Shown here: in pieces, positions 11,791 through 23,100 of the stretch
How the letters are laid out: each line of letters starts with the position of its first letter
Position numbering within the stretch: position 1 is the first letter of the stretch
Source: Symbiodinium natans
Taxonomy: Eukaryota; Sar; Dinophyceae; Suessiales; Symbiodiniaceae
Assembly: GCA_905221605.1 (NCBI GenBank)
Contig: CAJNDS010000323.1
Coordinates: 1 to 64,000 of the forward strand
Length of the DNA stretch: 64,000 bases
Direction of reading: 5' to 3'
Translations under genes and position numbers: made by a program
The notes under the pieces: generated by a model
What the model was told of the DNA's origin: nothing
Databases searched by the model: none
What the model saw: only the letters and a program-made list of their open reading frames with translations

Positions 11791-12810
11791 TCAGCGTGTC
11801 ATTCTTTGTCGCGCCATCTCCCTCCGAAGTTTTTTGCCAGAAACCATCGCCACCTGGAGGTGGAGCCGGAGGCCAGAGGAAGAGCTCAAGTTGCGGTCGC
11901 ATGAACCATTGTGTAACACGTCGGCCGGGACCCCAGTTTGGGCTTGCAGCTGCGGTGTCAGTATCTCTAAGACATCCTGAACAGAGAAAGTCTTCGCATG
12001 TCTACAGCAGCCACTAACTACCACTGCCAGTTCTGTCACCAACACTATGGCTGATACCAAGAGCTGCGGAAGCTTCAAGCTGCCTCCGTGTGTAGTGAGC
12101 TAGCAGCTCTTGGAGTGCCAATGGCTGCTTGTCCGGAACCCAGTTGGATCTTCCAGCATCGTGAGAGACACATTAACAGCTGTTGTGACAAGACAAATCG
12201 TAGTGCCGTTTTTCCATGCAGGCCCTGGCCTCCAGTTTATGTCAAGCGGGCTGTCCAAATACACTCTCCGCACCTCAACAGCAGGCGGCGGTAAGCACGC
12301 AACAAACAGGTTGGCAGTTAGTTGCCTCGGCGCTCTGGTACAAAGGCAGCTTCTGCCTCAGCATTTGACAAGCCGTTTCCATCCCCACCATTCATTGTAA
12401 GCGCTGATCCCTTCTGCCTGAATGACAGCTGGCCGTGAACCCACAGCCCCGAGGATGCATACAAACCTCCCAGCCAGGAGCCCAGAGTTAGAGCTACTTG
12501 CTGTTGGCAATGTCGGCTGATGTCAGGCGGGGACTAGAGATGTCCAGCGCCACAAGGCTGCTGAGCTGTTCTGCCACCTTCTACAGGTCTTGCAAGCAAA
12601 TCTTCTGCTTGGGACCGACTGGACTGCCTTGCCCTGAATCTGAACGTCATATACTGCCAGTAGGAACACGCTGTGGAAGGTTTCGTGCTCCGCTGGGAAA
12701 TCCTGACAATCGATGGCCATTGATGGACTCTGTATGTTCCCATCACAATGCGCGCCCGCTACACCAGCAAAGCCAGTCCAGTGACAACCGTAAAGTGTCA
12801 GCAATGCCAT
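11791..12810 (-). CDS. Unrecognised secreted or membrane protein, multi-exon (tentative)
   Basis: Three minus-strand blocks in different frames look coding. Block 12810-12523 contains IDCQDFPAEHETFHSVFLLA. Block 12300-12105 contains VEVRRVYLDSPLDINW and VTTAVNVSLTMLEDPTGF. Block 12078-11791 contains a hydrophobic run, LLVSAIVLVTELAVVVSGCC, then SVQDVLEILTPQLQAQTGVP. They are separated by short gaps of intron size. NxS/T sites and paired cysteines suggest an extracellular product. I do not recognise a family. Exon ends, start and stop are not resolved, and the blocks could belong to two genes. Confidence 0.4.
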
Positions 12811-12900
12811 CTCTGTTGTGATCCTCTGTGCTCGAACGCACAGTGGGCACTCTGACCTGCTCAGCGCAAGGCAGGCTTTTCATGTGGGTTCAGGTAGGGT

Positions 12901-12930
12901 TTGGTGGGGGCGGCGGGGGGGGGGGGGTGT
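12901..12930 (+). repeat. Poly-G run
   Basis: A TGGGGGCGGCG lead-in is followed by about 14 consecutive G. It is a simple low-complexity tract between poorly resolved exons. Confidence 0.8.
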
Positions 12931-13359
12931 CGGGAGTAAGGGGAATAGCCTTTCCTCCTGTTCACGCACAGCACGACAAGATACATCCGCTGCAAGATCG
13001 AAACAGTTGAGCTGTGGCTTTGGTTTATACTGCCTCACCACACACTACAAAAAACAAAACATCTTGCTGCAAATGCTGCGCTCTGACCCACGTGTGCCCC
13101 TGTAAATCTAACGTGGCGTGCTCGGTCCCAAAGTGTATTCCCCTCGTTGTCTTCTTACGTGTACGTTGCCGACTTGGCCAGGTGCTGTTTCGGTGGTGGA
13201 TGACTTCGGAATGGCAGCGGGTCGTCTCAATGCCTCCAGATAACTCAACATCATTTTTCAAAGCGAGGGTCCACGCTCGCGGGACATGCAACATTTCGCA
13301 TCCGGCATGTTTGCCTTTGGGAACGGTAACGCTCTCGGTGAACCCACCGGTTCGTAGCG

Positions 13360-13920
13360 ATTACGTTCTGCGTCTGGCACCGACTGTTGCTCACAAGTGC
13401 CCGTCGTGGCGCTGAAACATGCGCGTGGCATCGATTTGCGTTCACTGTGTGAGGGCTCACGCATACCCACGGGTTCCCTTGCTTCGCTCGGGTTTTGGCT
13501 GCAAATCGTGGCGTTTTGCCTGAAAATCTGTCGCGCGTGATCATGTCCGAATTGTGCGACATCGACACGATTGCCGTTGTTTTTCCGCAAAATCAGCGCT
13601 TTCGGCCGAACCCCTAATCTTCATGTTTCTGATGTTGCGTCGTACGGGCACGGGTGTTCTGGCTGCACAGATGTGCTGAAAACATTGATATTCACGGATA
13701 CCCTTATTAACTTATTATCACTCACGAATGCACTACTGGTAACATGGGCGTTCTTATAGTGTGGGCATGGGTGCTTTGGCCGCACGGACGTTTAAAAAAT
13801 GACGGAAAGGCACCCGTCGGCAAAAACTATGCGTGTGGCAGGTCACGAGCCCTCACGCTGTGTGAGGGGTGTCGTGGCGCTAAACATGCTTGCGGCGATT
13901 TGTGCACAAGTGACAGCCCT
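13360..13920. repeat. Diverged direct duplication
   Basis: CGTGGCGCTGAAACATGCGCG near 13405 recurs as CGTGGCGCTAAACATGCTTG near 13874. GGGCACGGGTGTTCTGGCTG near 13646 recurs as GGGCATGGGTGCTTTGGCCG near 13763. Complementary CTCACGC/GTGTGAGGG words also sit next to each copy. The spacing differs between word pairs, so this is a decayed repeat family, not one clean duplication. No gene is supported between 12.9 and 14.8 kb. Confidence 0.45.
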
Positions 13921-14864
13921 CTCACTGTAGTGCCAACATACCACGCGGAGCCGCTTGAACGCGGATTCTGAGCTGCAAGCTCTGGAGCTGTAATACTTGC
14001 AACGTGGATTTTATGCTGGCACAAACGCAGTGCGTGGGAGGACGTCTGGATGGAAGCACTCATGGGGGAGATGCATGCAACCACAAATTGTCGCCCCACC
14101 GTCGTTGACGCTTCCGTCTTGCACGTGGCAGCGGCTGTCGTTTCACGTGCCCTCCTCCCATTCTTCTCGAGGAGCAGGAGCAAGCACAAAGGATGATCAC
14201 AGAAACAGCAAAAGAGCCACATAAAGAATCGACATCAGCATCATCAAAAGCATGTTCTCCCCAGTACCGTGACTATGTGACTAACGAACTGGTCATGAAC
14301 GTATTTGTAAGCGCCTGCCCTCATGACAATGACCTAAACACTGCGTGTCTTGGCTTGTATCCTGCCTTTCTTGTTCCTGACCCCGGTGCGGTGTTTGGTT
14401 GTTGGACTGAGCTATTCTCCTTGCTCGGGTCTCCTCGCCCATGTCACCTCCCATGTCACCTGGCACGGGCCTCCTACTCCTACTCCCACACAAAGACTCC
14501 TGCGGAGCAGAACAGTAAGTATCCCTGGCGTGCCCAACAGAGTCAACAGAGAGTCCTGGTTGACTTTTGCCGCGCAAGCCCCAAAAACACAACAGACATA
14601 GCATAGTTCTATAGTGTACCGGTCGCTCGTGAGGGGCCTGCTTTGGAAGCAGTGCTTGGAGATCTGGCTGGGTACCTCAGCGACAAACGCAAGAAACGGG
14701 TGGCCGGCCAAGGTTTGCAAGGCTTGGTGGGGCACTCCATCCGACCGCGCTTTCCATGGTGTTTCCGCCGAGCAGGACATAAATCTCGTTTGCAAAGGTC
14801 ACTGACGGTTGGACCCTGTAGAAGCTTTCCTGCCAATCGATGCAACACCGCGAAACATTCCAAG

Positions 14865-15254
14865 CTAATGCTTGCGAATGCTTCCACGGATGCTCAGCCA
14901 CAAGCGGGCATGTGCATGGTCCGGCAAGCTCGTGCTTTCATGAAGGGTCGCCAAACCCAGCCCAAGTTGCTTCTCCACTCGTCGGTCATGCTCTATCCGA
15001 CAACGTAGTGTGACATCAAGCGACAGCGACGCAGCATCCAAAAAGACCAGGTTTGCCGACCCAGCACAAAAATGCGCCCGCATGCGGCCACATGTGCATG
15101 CTGGCAGCACGGACCCATCGATAGCTAACCCCGCATGTGTCAGACAGTGAACAAGCACGACAAGAACGACAAGCACGACAAGTGAAGGCATCCGGTCGTC
15201 CTTGACCCACACATTGTCGGCCGCAAAGGTGGCAAACAAAGGCACGACCACCAA
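14865..15254 (-). CDS. Possible membrane exon, unknown
   Basis: A 129-codon minus frame with a strongly hydrophobic segment (VVLVVLVVLVHCL) following a charged stretch, then a cysteine-containing region. The GAC-AAG-like codon repetition behind the valine/leucine run could equally be a small repeat. No family recognised. Confidence 0.25.
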   Translation of the reverse strand: MVVVPLFATFAADNVWVKDDRMPSLVVLVVLVVLVHCLTHAGLAIDGSVLPACTCGRMRAHFCAGSANLVFLDAASLSLDVTLRCRIEHDRRVEKQLGLGLATLHESTSLPDHAHARLWLSIRGSIRKH

Positions 15255-15712
15255 AGTGAGGACGCTGAGGACCCATAAGCAGTAAGCCTGGCAGTGAGCG
15301 GAAGCCGTAGAGATTCAGGTTTCTCTGCTCTAGGCCCCTTTGCAGGCAATTCAATTGAAGCCGGAAGGCCGTGGAGCATCTGGGTGCAACAAAGAGTCTT
15401 GTGTACGGAAGTGTGTGGCACACCACGTGCTGGAACGGCCTGGGTTCGCTCATGTCAGAAGAACAAGCTTCCATGGACTGCTCTTTGCGAAGTGGCCAAA
15501 GGGTCATGCTTGTCTGCGCGTCAAGCGCAGCCCCTGGGCTGATCTATCATGGCAGCACTTTCCGGTGGCCTGGGGGCCTAGCTTGAGCCGCGAAAGCTGC
15601 AAGAGTTCCTCCGTGCTACACGTAACGTGCGCTCCAGCAGCATGTAGCAGCCCACGAAGGCCGCAAAGCCGGTGCTCCTGTCGCAGTTTTCAAGCTTCCG
15701 TCGGCTTTGTCC

Positions 15713-15985
15713 TCACCGCGCGATCTTCGGCCTGCTTTGACTTTTGCAAGGCAGAGCTGCTGAACTGGTGGAAAGTAGCGTGGACTCTGCTGTGATGTCC
15801 TGCTTCTTCGGCAGTCTGAGGAAATCGGATGCATTGCAATCGATCAGCTCCACCTCTGTGTTCTGCAGTGAGACCACTTCTGAGCACATGGAGCTTAGGG
15901 TCCCACGTAGCACACAACGCCCGGGCGCGCCCCGATGACCTCGACTACATGCCGGGGATTGGCCAGACATGTACGAGAGCTGCAA
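15713..15985 (-). CDS. Possible exon, unknown
   Basis: The minus frame contains VVSLQNTEVELIDCNASDFL and a second block in another frame near 15715-15600 with STGFAAFVGCYMLLERTLRV, both protein-like. They may be successive exons of one gene, but I recognise neither and cannot fix splice sites. Confidence 0.25.
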   Translation of the reverse strand: MQLSYMSGQSPACSRGHRGAPGRCVLRGTLSSMCSEVVSLQNTEVELIDCNASDFLRLPKKQDITAESTLLSTSSAALPCKSQSRPKIAR

Positions 15986-16494
15986 GCGATGGATTTCGTG
16001 GTGTTAAGACGTGTTAAGTCGTTAAGCTGCCGGCGTCTCCAGCCGTCGCAGCTGGCATGTTCTCGGAAAGCCTGTCACCGACGCGTCCCTTCGAGCATCC
16101 AGCACAGCACTCAATCTCGCCTCGAAACAAAGCGCAGCCGAGGTCCAGCATACCGTGCCCTGCAGTAGCAGGCACGTAGTTTCGATCATGGTGGGCAATC
16201 GCCGCATCGTGCCTGCAAGGCCGCTTTGTGGAGCGTCTTCTCTCATCCTCGTCACCTCAAAACCAGAGCACCAAGGCAAGCCATGTGACAGTCGGCTGTG
16301 CGGCGCGTGGGGGTTCACCCTTCTGGTGTGGCATGACTACCCCTCTGCAAGGGATCTGTAAAATAATGGGCGACGCATAACATGATAACACATCTGCGGT
16401 CTGCACGCTGCTTGTTGAGCTGCAAAGCGGGGTGGAGGCATGGCAACGTGTGTTTTGGAGCTTGTGGATTGTTTTTTGGCATGAGTGAGAGCGA

Positions 16495-17075
16495 TCGAGC
16501 GAGCGAGAGAGCGAGAGAGAGAGAAAGAGAGAAAGAGAGAAAGAGAGAAAGAGAGAAAGAGAGAAAGAGAGAAAGAGAGAAAGAGAGAAAGAGAGAAAGA
16601 GAAAGAGAGAAAGAGAGAAAGAGAGAAAGAGAGAAAGAGAGAAAGAGAGAAAGAGAGAAAGAGAGAAAGAGAGAAAGAGAGAAAGAGAGAAAGAGAGAAA
16701 GAGAGAAAGAGAGAAAGAGAGAAAGAGAGAAATAGAGAAAGAGAGAAAGAGAGAAAGAGAGAAAGAGAGAAAGAGAGAAAGAGAGAAAGAGAGAAAGAGA
16801 GAAAGAGAGAAAGAGAGAAAGAGAGAAAGAGAGAAAGAGAGAAAGAGAGCAAGAGAGCAAGAGAGCAAGAGAGGACGCAGAGAGGACGCAGAGAGGACGC
16901 AGAGAGGACGCAAGAGAGGACGCAAGAGAGGACGCAGAGAGGACGCAGAGAGGACGCAGAGAGGACGCAGAGAGGACGAGGCAGAGAGGAGTCAGAGAGG
17001 AGGCAGAGAGAGGAGGCAGAGAGGAGGCAGAGAGGAGGCAGAGGGGAGGCAGAGAGGAGGCAGAGAGGAGGAAGA
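16495..17075 (+). repeat. Compound purine microsatellite, GAAAGAGA-based
   Basis: An 8-base unit GAAAGAGA runs almost without error from about 16505 to 16850, turns into GCAAGAGA, then into an 11-base GAGGACGCAGA-type unit at about 16870-16985, then GAGGCAGA at about 16985-17070. The strand is purine-only for hundreds of bases. Long open frames on both strands here are simply translations of the repeat (Arg-Glu-Lys, or Ser-Leu-Phe on minus). Confidence 0.95.
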
Positions 17076-17079
17076 GAGG

Positions 17080-17300
17080 AAGAACGAAAGAAAAAAAGAA
17101 AGACAGAAAAGAAAAAAAGAAAGAACGAAAGCAAGAAACAAAGAAAGGAAGGAAGGAAGAACAGAGAAAAACAAAGAATGAAAGAAATGAAAAAAACAAA
17201 GAAACAACATATAAACAAAGAAAGGGAAATGAATATTGAATGAATGAATGAATGAATGAATGAATGAATGAATGAATGACTGAATGAATGACAGAAACAA
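17080..17300 (+). repeat. Purine-rich tail and GAAT tetranucleotide repeat
   Basis: GAAAGAAA-like sequence continues to about 17235 and is followed by roughly ten copies of GAAT (17237-17290). It is contiguous with the preceding compound microsatellite and probably grew from it. Confidence 0.9.
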
Positions 17301-17576
17301 TGCATGAAATGCCGACAAAAGGGAAGAAAGAAACATCACGAAAGAGACATAACAGGTACGAGAGAAGCAACGCAGAATAAGAAATGGAAATGGAGCGGGC
17401 CCGTGCGCGATTCCATGCACCCCATGCCCAAGTAATGAAACATGAAACAAAGTGGCAACGACGGCCGAATGCTTGCTGTCAACCCCGACGGCTGTCAAGC
17501 ACCGTATGACGTGGATAGGTCCGTCAGGCTGTGGCTCTGCAGCTTCTGAAGCTGCCGTCGGTTTCTTTCCTGCAGA

Positions 17577-17577
<1 letters not shown>

Positions 17578-17622
<45 letters not shown>
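17578..17622 (+). repeat. GA dinucleotide tract
   Basis: An uninterrupted GA run of about 20 units. The flanking minus frame (about 18071-17640) is open and could be coding, but shows no motif. Confidence 0.95.
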
Positions 17623-17623
<1 letters not shown>

Positions 17624-18309
17624 TTCTGTGCACATGATTTGCACAAGTCCCACAATGGTTCCGTGCCTCTGTCTTAACGGCCTCCTGGAGCCGCTCCTCC
17701 TGAGTCAGCCTTGGCTCTTGGCTTCTCTTTGGTGAATAAAGTGTTTTTTGACTTTTTGAAGAGGGAAACAGGGGGAAACAGGGGGAAACTGCCCCCCGAG
17801 GCTGTTGCGGCTTTGCGCCTTTCTTTGCCTCACATTCTCGGAGGCTCCACAAGGCTCCACAAGGCTCGAGAGGCGCTGGGGGCGTCCTGCCTGGCTCTGC
17901 CTCTTTGGACGCGCCTGGCCAGCCTGACGCACAACGGCATTCTTCACACCTCGGCCCCGCTGCCCTCCCGAATATCCACACCGGAAAAGACCAGGGCCTT
18001 TTGGTCTCGACTGGCCCGTTTTTCCATGGTGGAATTGCGGAGGATCCTACCGACATACTCCGTAGACTCATTGCTCACACGAACTGTTGTCTTCTAGTTG
18101 TCCAAGGCCTATTCGACCGAAGAAAGAGATGTGGATGTCGTCGACGAGCCCGCCTTGCGAAACACATCTGCCAAAGCAAGCATGTTGAAAAATGCCGACT
18201 ATGGGAGCCCATGCCTTACGGGCAGAGTGCCGTCGGGACCTGGCTACACTGTATGCCTGTGACACGTCAACGTGTTGCTGGAGATGCGGCACAGCGCCTT
18301 GTGACGTAA

Positions 18310-18434
18310 CAGGGGCAGCTGTGGCTGCAGGGGCAGCGGTGGCTGCATGGGCAACTGTGGCTGCAGGGGCAGCTGTTGCTGCAGGGGCAGCTGTGGCTGC
18401 AGAGGCAGCTGTGGCTGCAGGGGCTGCAGGACTT
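18310..18434 (+). repeat. 18-base minisatellite, about 6.8 copies
   Basis: The unit is GGGGCAGCTGTGGCTGCA with one or two substitutions per copy, for example GCGG for CTGT and TGGG for GGGG. The 18-base length keeps all frames open: GAAVAA on plus, LQPQLP or CSHSCP on minus. Length in multiples of three fits selection on a coding frame but does not prove it. Confidence 0.9.
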
Positions 18435-18741
18435 GCAAACCTGCAGGAAACGAAAAAGTAAAGAGGAGAAAGTCGTAGAAACCCAGGCCGGATGATACAA
18501 TTTTGTCAAAGCACATGTTGCGATCTTCATGCTCGTACGCACACTGTTTCGGGACAGTCAGTGCCCTGCTTGCGAAAGTACCTTGTTGCGAAACCCCCAG
18601 GATTTCTTGGGAAAACAAGCTGGGCATCAGCTCTTGCAGCGGAGAAAGCACCATTTCGAACGCAAGAAAGGCAGAAATCCCGTTGGCACATGGTGCCCAG
18701 CCGTCCAAACGGCTGGCCAAGAGGGAAAGCACGTCCCCCAA
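18312..18741 (-). CDS. Unrecognised protein exon running into an LQPQLP repeat
   Basis: The minus frame from 18741 reads as protein: LLASRLDGWAPCANG, EMVLSPLQELMPSLF and QEILGVSQQGTFASRALTVP, without family motifs. Downstream, the same frame enters an 18-base minisatellite and encodes repeated LQPQLP. An intron may intervene (GT and AG words are present near 18585-18565), so the repeat might not be translated. Start and end are unresolved. Confidence 0.35.
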
Positions 18742-19125
18742 CCACGGCTTCGCGATAGGGAAACCTCAAAAGTGTGCCCCCGGGTTTTTTAGACCTAAAC
18801 GAGCACTGTGCTTTCAGGCAAGGGCCATGGAAGCCACTCGCCCACCTCAGCTCTAAAGCAAGGATCGTATGAAAAGCAGACTGTATATATGGCGAAGTCG
18901 AGTCATAGCACGCTGCCGCTGTGCCACACATCACCCAAACGTCGAGGGGGCAAAGTGCAAAGCGAAGAGATCTCCCAACGAAATAGGCCCGGAAGGAAGA
19001 GGAACGAAAAAGACATGCAAATGCATTGCCGCGCCTAAATGCATTCGGGTAGTTTGCGGTCTTCCAAGTCTCTCCAACACCGACACCATACCAAAGCCGA
19101 ACAAAAACACAAATAGACTGGTGGT

Positions 19126-19376
19126 CACAGCATCCAGGGTGTGGGAGACAAATGTAGACAAATGAATCCCACTCGTCCCGGGCAGGCGTCGTAGCATTCA
19201 GGGTGCAGGAGACATGGGGTGGACAATGAGTTGACCATGCGCCGCGTCTTTCAACTGCGCCGCGAGAAACCCTGTCACAGAACTCTGGCCGTTTAAACAA
19301 ATCAAGAACTTCCAGCTCACAGCATCCAGGGTGTCAGAGACAACAGCATCCAGGTGTGTAGGAGACAAATGGGGAC
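19126..19376. repeat. Four copies of a 25-30 base element
   Basis: CAGCATCCAGGGTGTGGGAG and close variants, usually followed by ACAAATG, occur at 19126-19154, 19192-19219, 19317-19341 and 19343-19374. Spacing is irregular (about 65, 125 and 26 bases). Confidence 0.7.
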
Positions 19377-19679
19377 CCCAAAAGCCTTCTTCAACAGGGT
19401 AGGAACTCCCAGGCAAGCTGTTTGGGGAAACACAAACTCGGCCCTTCGAGCACTCTAAAGGTTCCAGACTTCCAGGCAGCCGTTACTTGTGGCGATGTTA
19501 GCCGTGTGTGGAGCCTGTGTAGGCACAACCAGTCGCGGCTCCTCTAGGAACCGCAAGCGCGCCTGCTGGGACGTGTCGGCTTCTTTGTCGTCCGCGCCTC
19601 TGAGTGGTGCAAGATGGTGCCTTTAAGACCGGGAGCTTCCACGGCGAAGCGCAAGGCCCAGGCCGACAACTCCTTCGAG

Positions 19680-20060
19680 GGCTCCTCTGCAGCACCAAAC
19701 GCAAAAAAGATGCAAAAAGCAACAAAAAACACGTCGGGCAAAAACGTGCCGCATCCTATGCCAGGCCTGCTCCTCCACGCTGGCCTCATCCTGCGCTTGG
19801 CTGAAATCCGTTTCTTGCGTGTCGTCAGAATCCTCCAAGCACTTCGCTGAAGAAGCATTCTGGCACGTCAAAACCCAGAGACTCTTTCGTCCTCCTGCGC
19901 ATTAAACTCGCTATCGGATGACGCATCGTGAAAACCAGCATGTGCCCAGAAATCCTGGACCAGCATCTCAATTGTAAGCACGCGTTGCGCTGGCAAGGAC
20001 TTCTCGACGTGGCCTCGTCATCCTTGCGATCTCTACCCTCCAAGATGGTGAGTCGCTGGC
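19680..20060 (-). CDS. Acidic protein exons, unknown
   Basis: Two minus blocks in different frames look like consecutive exons. About 19990-19880 encodes VLTIEMLVQDFWAHAGFHDA then SSDSEFNAQEDERVSGF. About 19860-19745 encodes CLEDSDDTQETDFSQAQDEA then SVEEQAWHRMRHVF. Both are rich in Ser, Asp and Glu and share a style typical of disordered acidic linkers. A further upstream block near 20100-20020 includes RLTILEGRDRKDDEA. Splice sites, start and function are not resolved. Confidence 0.4.
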
Positions 20061-20199
20061 CACGTGTCTGCCTTGTCGGGCCTTTCAACTCAAGAAAGCT
20101 CCGAACAACAGTATGACATCCTGCTGCGAAAACTATTCCAAGACCACGGCGTTGCTGTATGTTTCGCTGTGGCAATGCCTCAGACAGGGCATTGCAACG

Positions 20200-23100
20200 C
20201 AAGGGCTGTGCTGACCGTTTCCGTCGGTACTCGTGGGTTGAAGGGTGGGAGCTCCTGCTTGGTTCTTCCAGAATTCATCAAAGCAAGGGCCCGTCTTTCG
20301 CCCTGTGAGGCTTTGGGTTGCAGAGTCACAGAGTCATATTCGCTGAAGCTGAAAGCTGTACGATTTGCATCTCCGGCGCACGAATGTTTTTATCAAACAA
20401 ATCCTCAAGGCAAATCGAGACCATCCAAAGATGAGGTGGTGAGGAGGGCTAATTGCAGCATCTTCATGTGTTCTAGGTCGGCAAACAGCAAACTGTATTT
20501 TGGGGTGCCCACCCCTCAAGAATCTGTCGCGCGTCCACAAAGAAGCTCAGCGCACAAAATCCGGACTGGATTCCCCAGCCCGGGCAATGGCTCACACCTC
20601 AGTCTCTCCTTCCAGTAGGTGGGATTTAGAGCTCTGTTCTTGGAGCCCGATGCGGCCCATCAAGGTTTCCACTCAGTTCTGGCAAGGTTTTGGGCGATTC
20701 GCTCATCTTTTAATGGCGGCAAGGTTCACGCTACGGATATGGCGATCTCCCTCAGATCTGCTTGGCTAACCACCATGCTCCTCCCATCTCATATGCCGAT
20801 GAAGACCGACATTCTTTCAAATTGGCAGATGGTACATCAGGTGCAAAGTGGCGCCTCCGCTGCTGCACGCGTCTACTAAGTTTCGCACGTAGTCACGAAG
20901 TCCGTCTTAAGCTGGCAGCAATCGAATCATGTACGATCCATTTTGACAACTTTCTGTATTCGTTAGGCCTTGAACTTTCTTTCTTTCGTTCGGCTTGAGG
21001 ATCAGGGTCGAATCTCGGTCCCCTCGCCCATCCCCCCTCCCCCCGCCATGCAGTTCGAGTGGCGGTACCTTGTCTAAAATGTGGCCCATATCCTCAGATG
21101 TGGCGCCTGGCTATGCAGGTATAGGTTTCTTCTTCACGTCCTTTAATGTCTCTCCTCCTTTCTTGCCCTTTGAATGCTCCCTCTTCCTCTCTCTCTCGCA
21201 ACGAGGTTTGTGGTAACCCACTTGATCACACCGAGCAGATTCAAGCTGTCGTGGTTCTGCTGCACACAAGGAGGTCCAAGGCGTTAACTTGCTCGGACCA
21301 GAAAGGAATTGGACACAAACGGTGCCCTCTGTTCAGGTCACACTTTGCTTTCAGAGCATCGATGGAATTTCAAACTTCCCAAGAACAGAACACAGCCGGT
21401 TGATCAAAGTGGACCTTCGATCGGCAACTTTAAAGATTGGCAGGTGTGTGATTCGGAACGGAAGAAGGCTTGCAACATGAAGCTGCCTATTTCACGACCA
21501 GGCCTGTTGGCACTTTGGGATCTTCAACAACCATGTCAAGTCAATGGGAGATGAATGCTCGGGCCTTGCTGCTGTCGCTGTCGGTTGCAATGGGATCACC
21601 TCAGGCCGAAATCACAACAAAAATGTGGGACACCGCACGCCTTGATGTTGAGAAGTGGATGGAATGCCGACATTGCGTCGAGCAAGCGGCTGGCTTGCGA
21701 GTCCACTTCCGACTCACCACCCTCGCCGCCTTCGTCGCCCTCGTCCTCCTCACCTGAATTCATGCTCAGCACACTGCTAACGTTAACACGGCAGGTTTAC
21801 ATGTAATCTAACCGGTTAACAATCAGATGAGGGCAATGCCGCCAGAGTACGAGCTGCCTGTGGACTCCTCGTACGCGTGTTGTGGTGACGGCTCACGTCA
21901 AAGCGCGCATCGGCTAGTTAAGCCGTGTACTGCTAATTGCACGGTGCCGCATGTCACTTCTCCGCCAAGCACGCCTCGGATGCATCCGCAGTATGTCCAG
22001 CATTACGCCCGCCCATAGCGATGGTATGTCTACATTCTGCAACTATGTATGCCGAGCGTTTGGGTCTGACATGTTGCTAGTTGCTGCAGGATGTCTGCTT
22101 GGCTCCTCTTTCAAGATGACCATTCTTTCTAACCGAAGGCTGAGAACATCGCCTGCAATGCACAGTTTCTCGCGCGCAAAACTCCGCGGCCGCGATAATC
22201 CTACTGGCTGTCTCTGTACGCAAAGGGCGAAAGGAAACGGGCGGTCTAGGGCAATGCTGCTGAGAGCTGGGAGGGCATTCAAAGTCTGCAGGGTCCAACA
22301 ACCTTCGGCACGCTTCCTCTTGCCGATGTCAACAGTGTCGGCCTTGAGATGATTGAACAATGGATTGAACATGACTGCACGTACTCTTGCGTTCGCAATC
22401 GGAGCGGCTTCCGGAACAGTATGACTCCCGGGTCTGACGACACGAGGTCACCGTGAGGACTTCCCCTTCCACAGTCAAGCTACGGCACTTTTTGCTCCCA
22501 AGCAGAGGCGCTTCTTCTGCTCGGAAATCACGATCTCGACCATCACGTGCATGTGGAGAGGCAGCCTCCCATCGAGTGTTGAAAGAGATCTGGGCTGCTG
22601 CTGATAGGGAGCAAGATAAACATGACTGCAGTCACGAACCCTCACCTGGTCACAGCAAACATCGAACATGCTTTTCTCCGCTCTACAGACCATGAACAAA
22701 GTAGGAATCCGCAATGGGTTGTCTGCCCGCACGCCGAGGCGGCCTTCTCTTCTTCTTGTTCTCCACGCCGTGTCCCTGCATGCAGCAGCAACTTGAGCTG
22801 GTTCTGTTTCACCAAACTTCGTGACAACATAGTTTGCCATAGCTTGTGCCCTGCACTCTACTTGCCTCACGCACCGGCATCTTGCATGCAAGTTTCGAGT
22901 CGCAGGCTCAGTCCATGGAATTCAGCAAGAACGAGACGCAAGTCTGGCGCGAAAACAGCTGGAAATTGTGCTGCGCAGCTGAAGCTTCAATGAACGTTTC
23001 AGGATGTAACCATTGCTAAGCCCACGTTTCGGGCTCACAACCCCTTATGGCCGTCAGGCAGACGACGCACATTTACAATCGAAATACGCCTCCGGCACAT

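Noticed and set aside
16257-17370. Long Ser-Leu-Phe and Arg-Glu-Lys open frames (up to 359 codons) on both strands
   Set aside because: They are translations of the GAAAGAGA microsatellite, whose repeat avoids stop codons in every frame.
20995-21025. tRNA B-box-like GGGTCGAATC
   Set aside because: No complementary arms around it, so no cloverleaf can be drawn.
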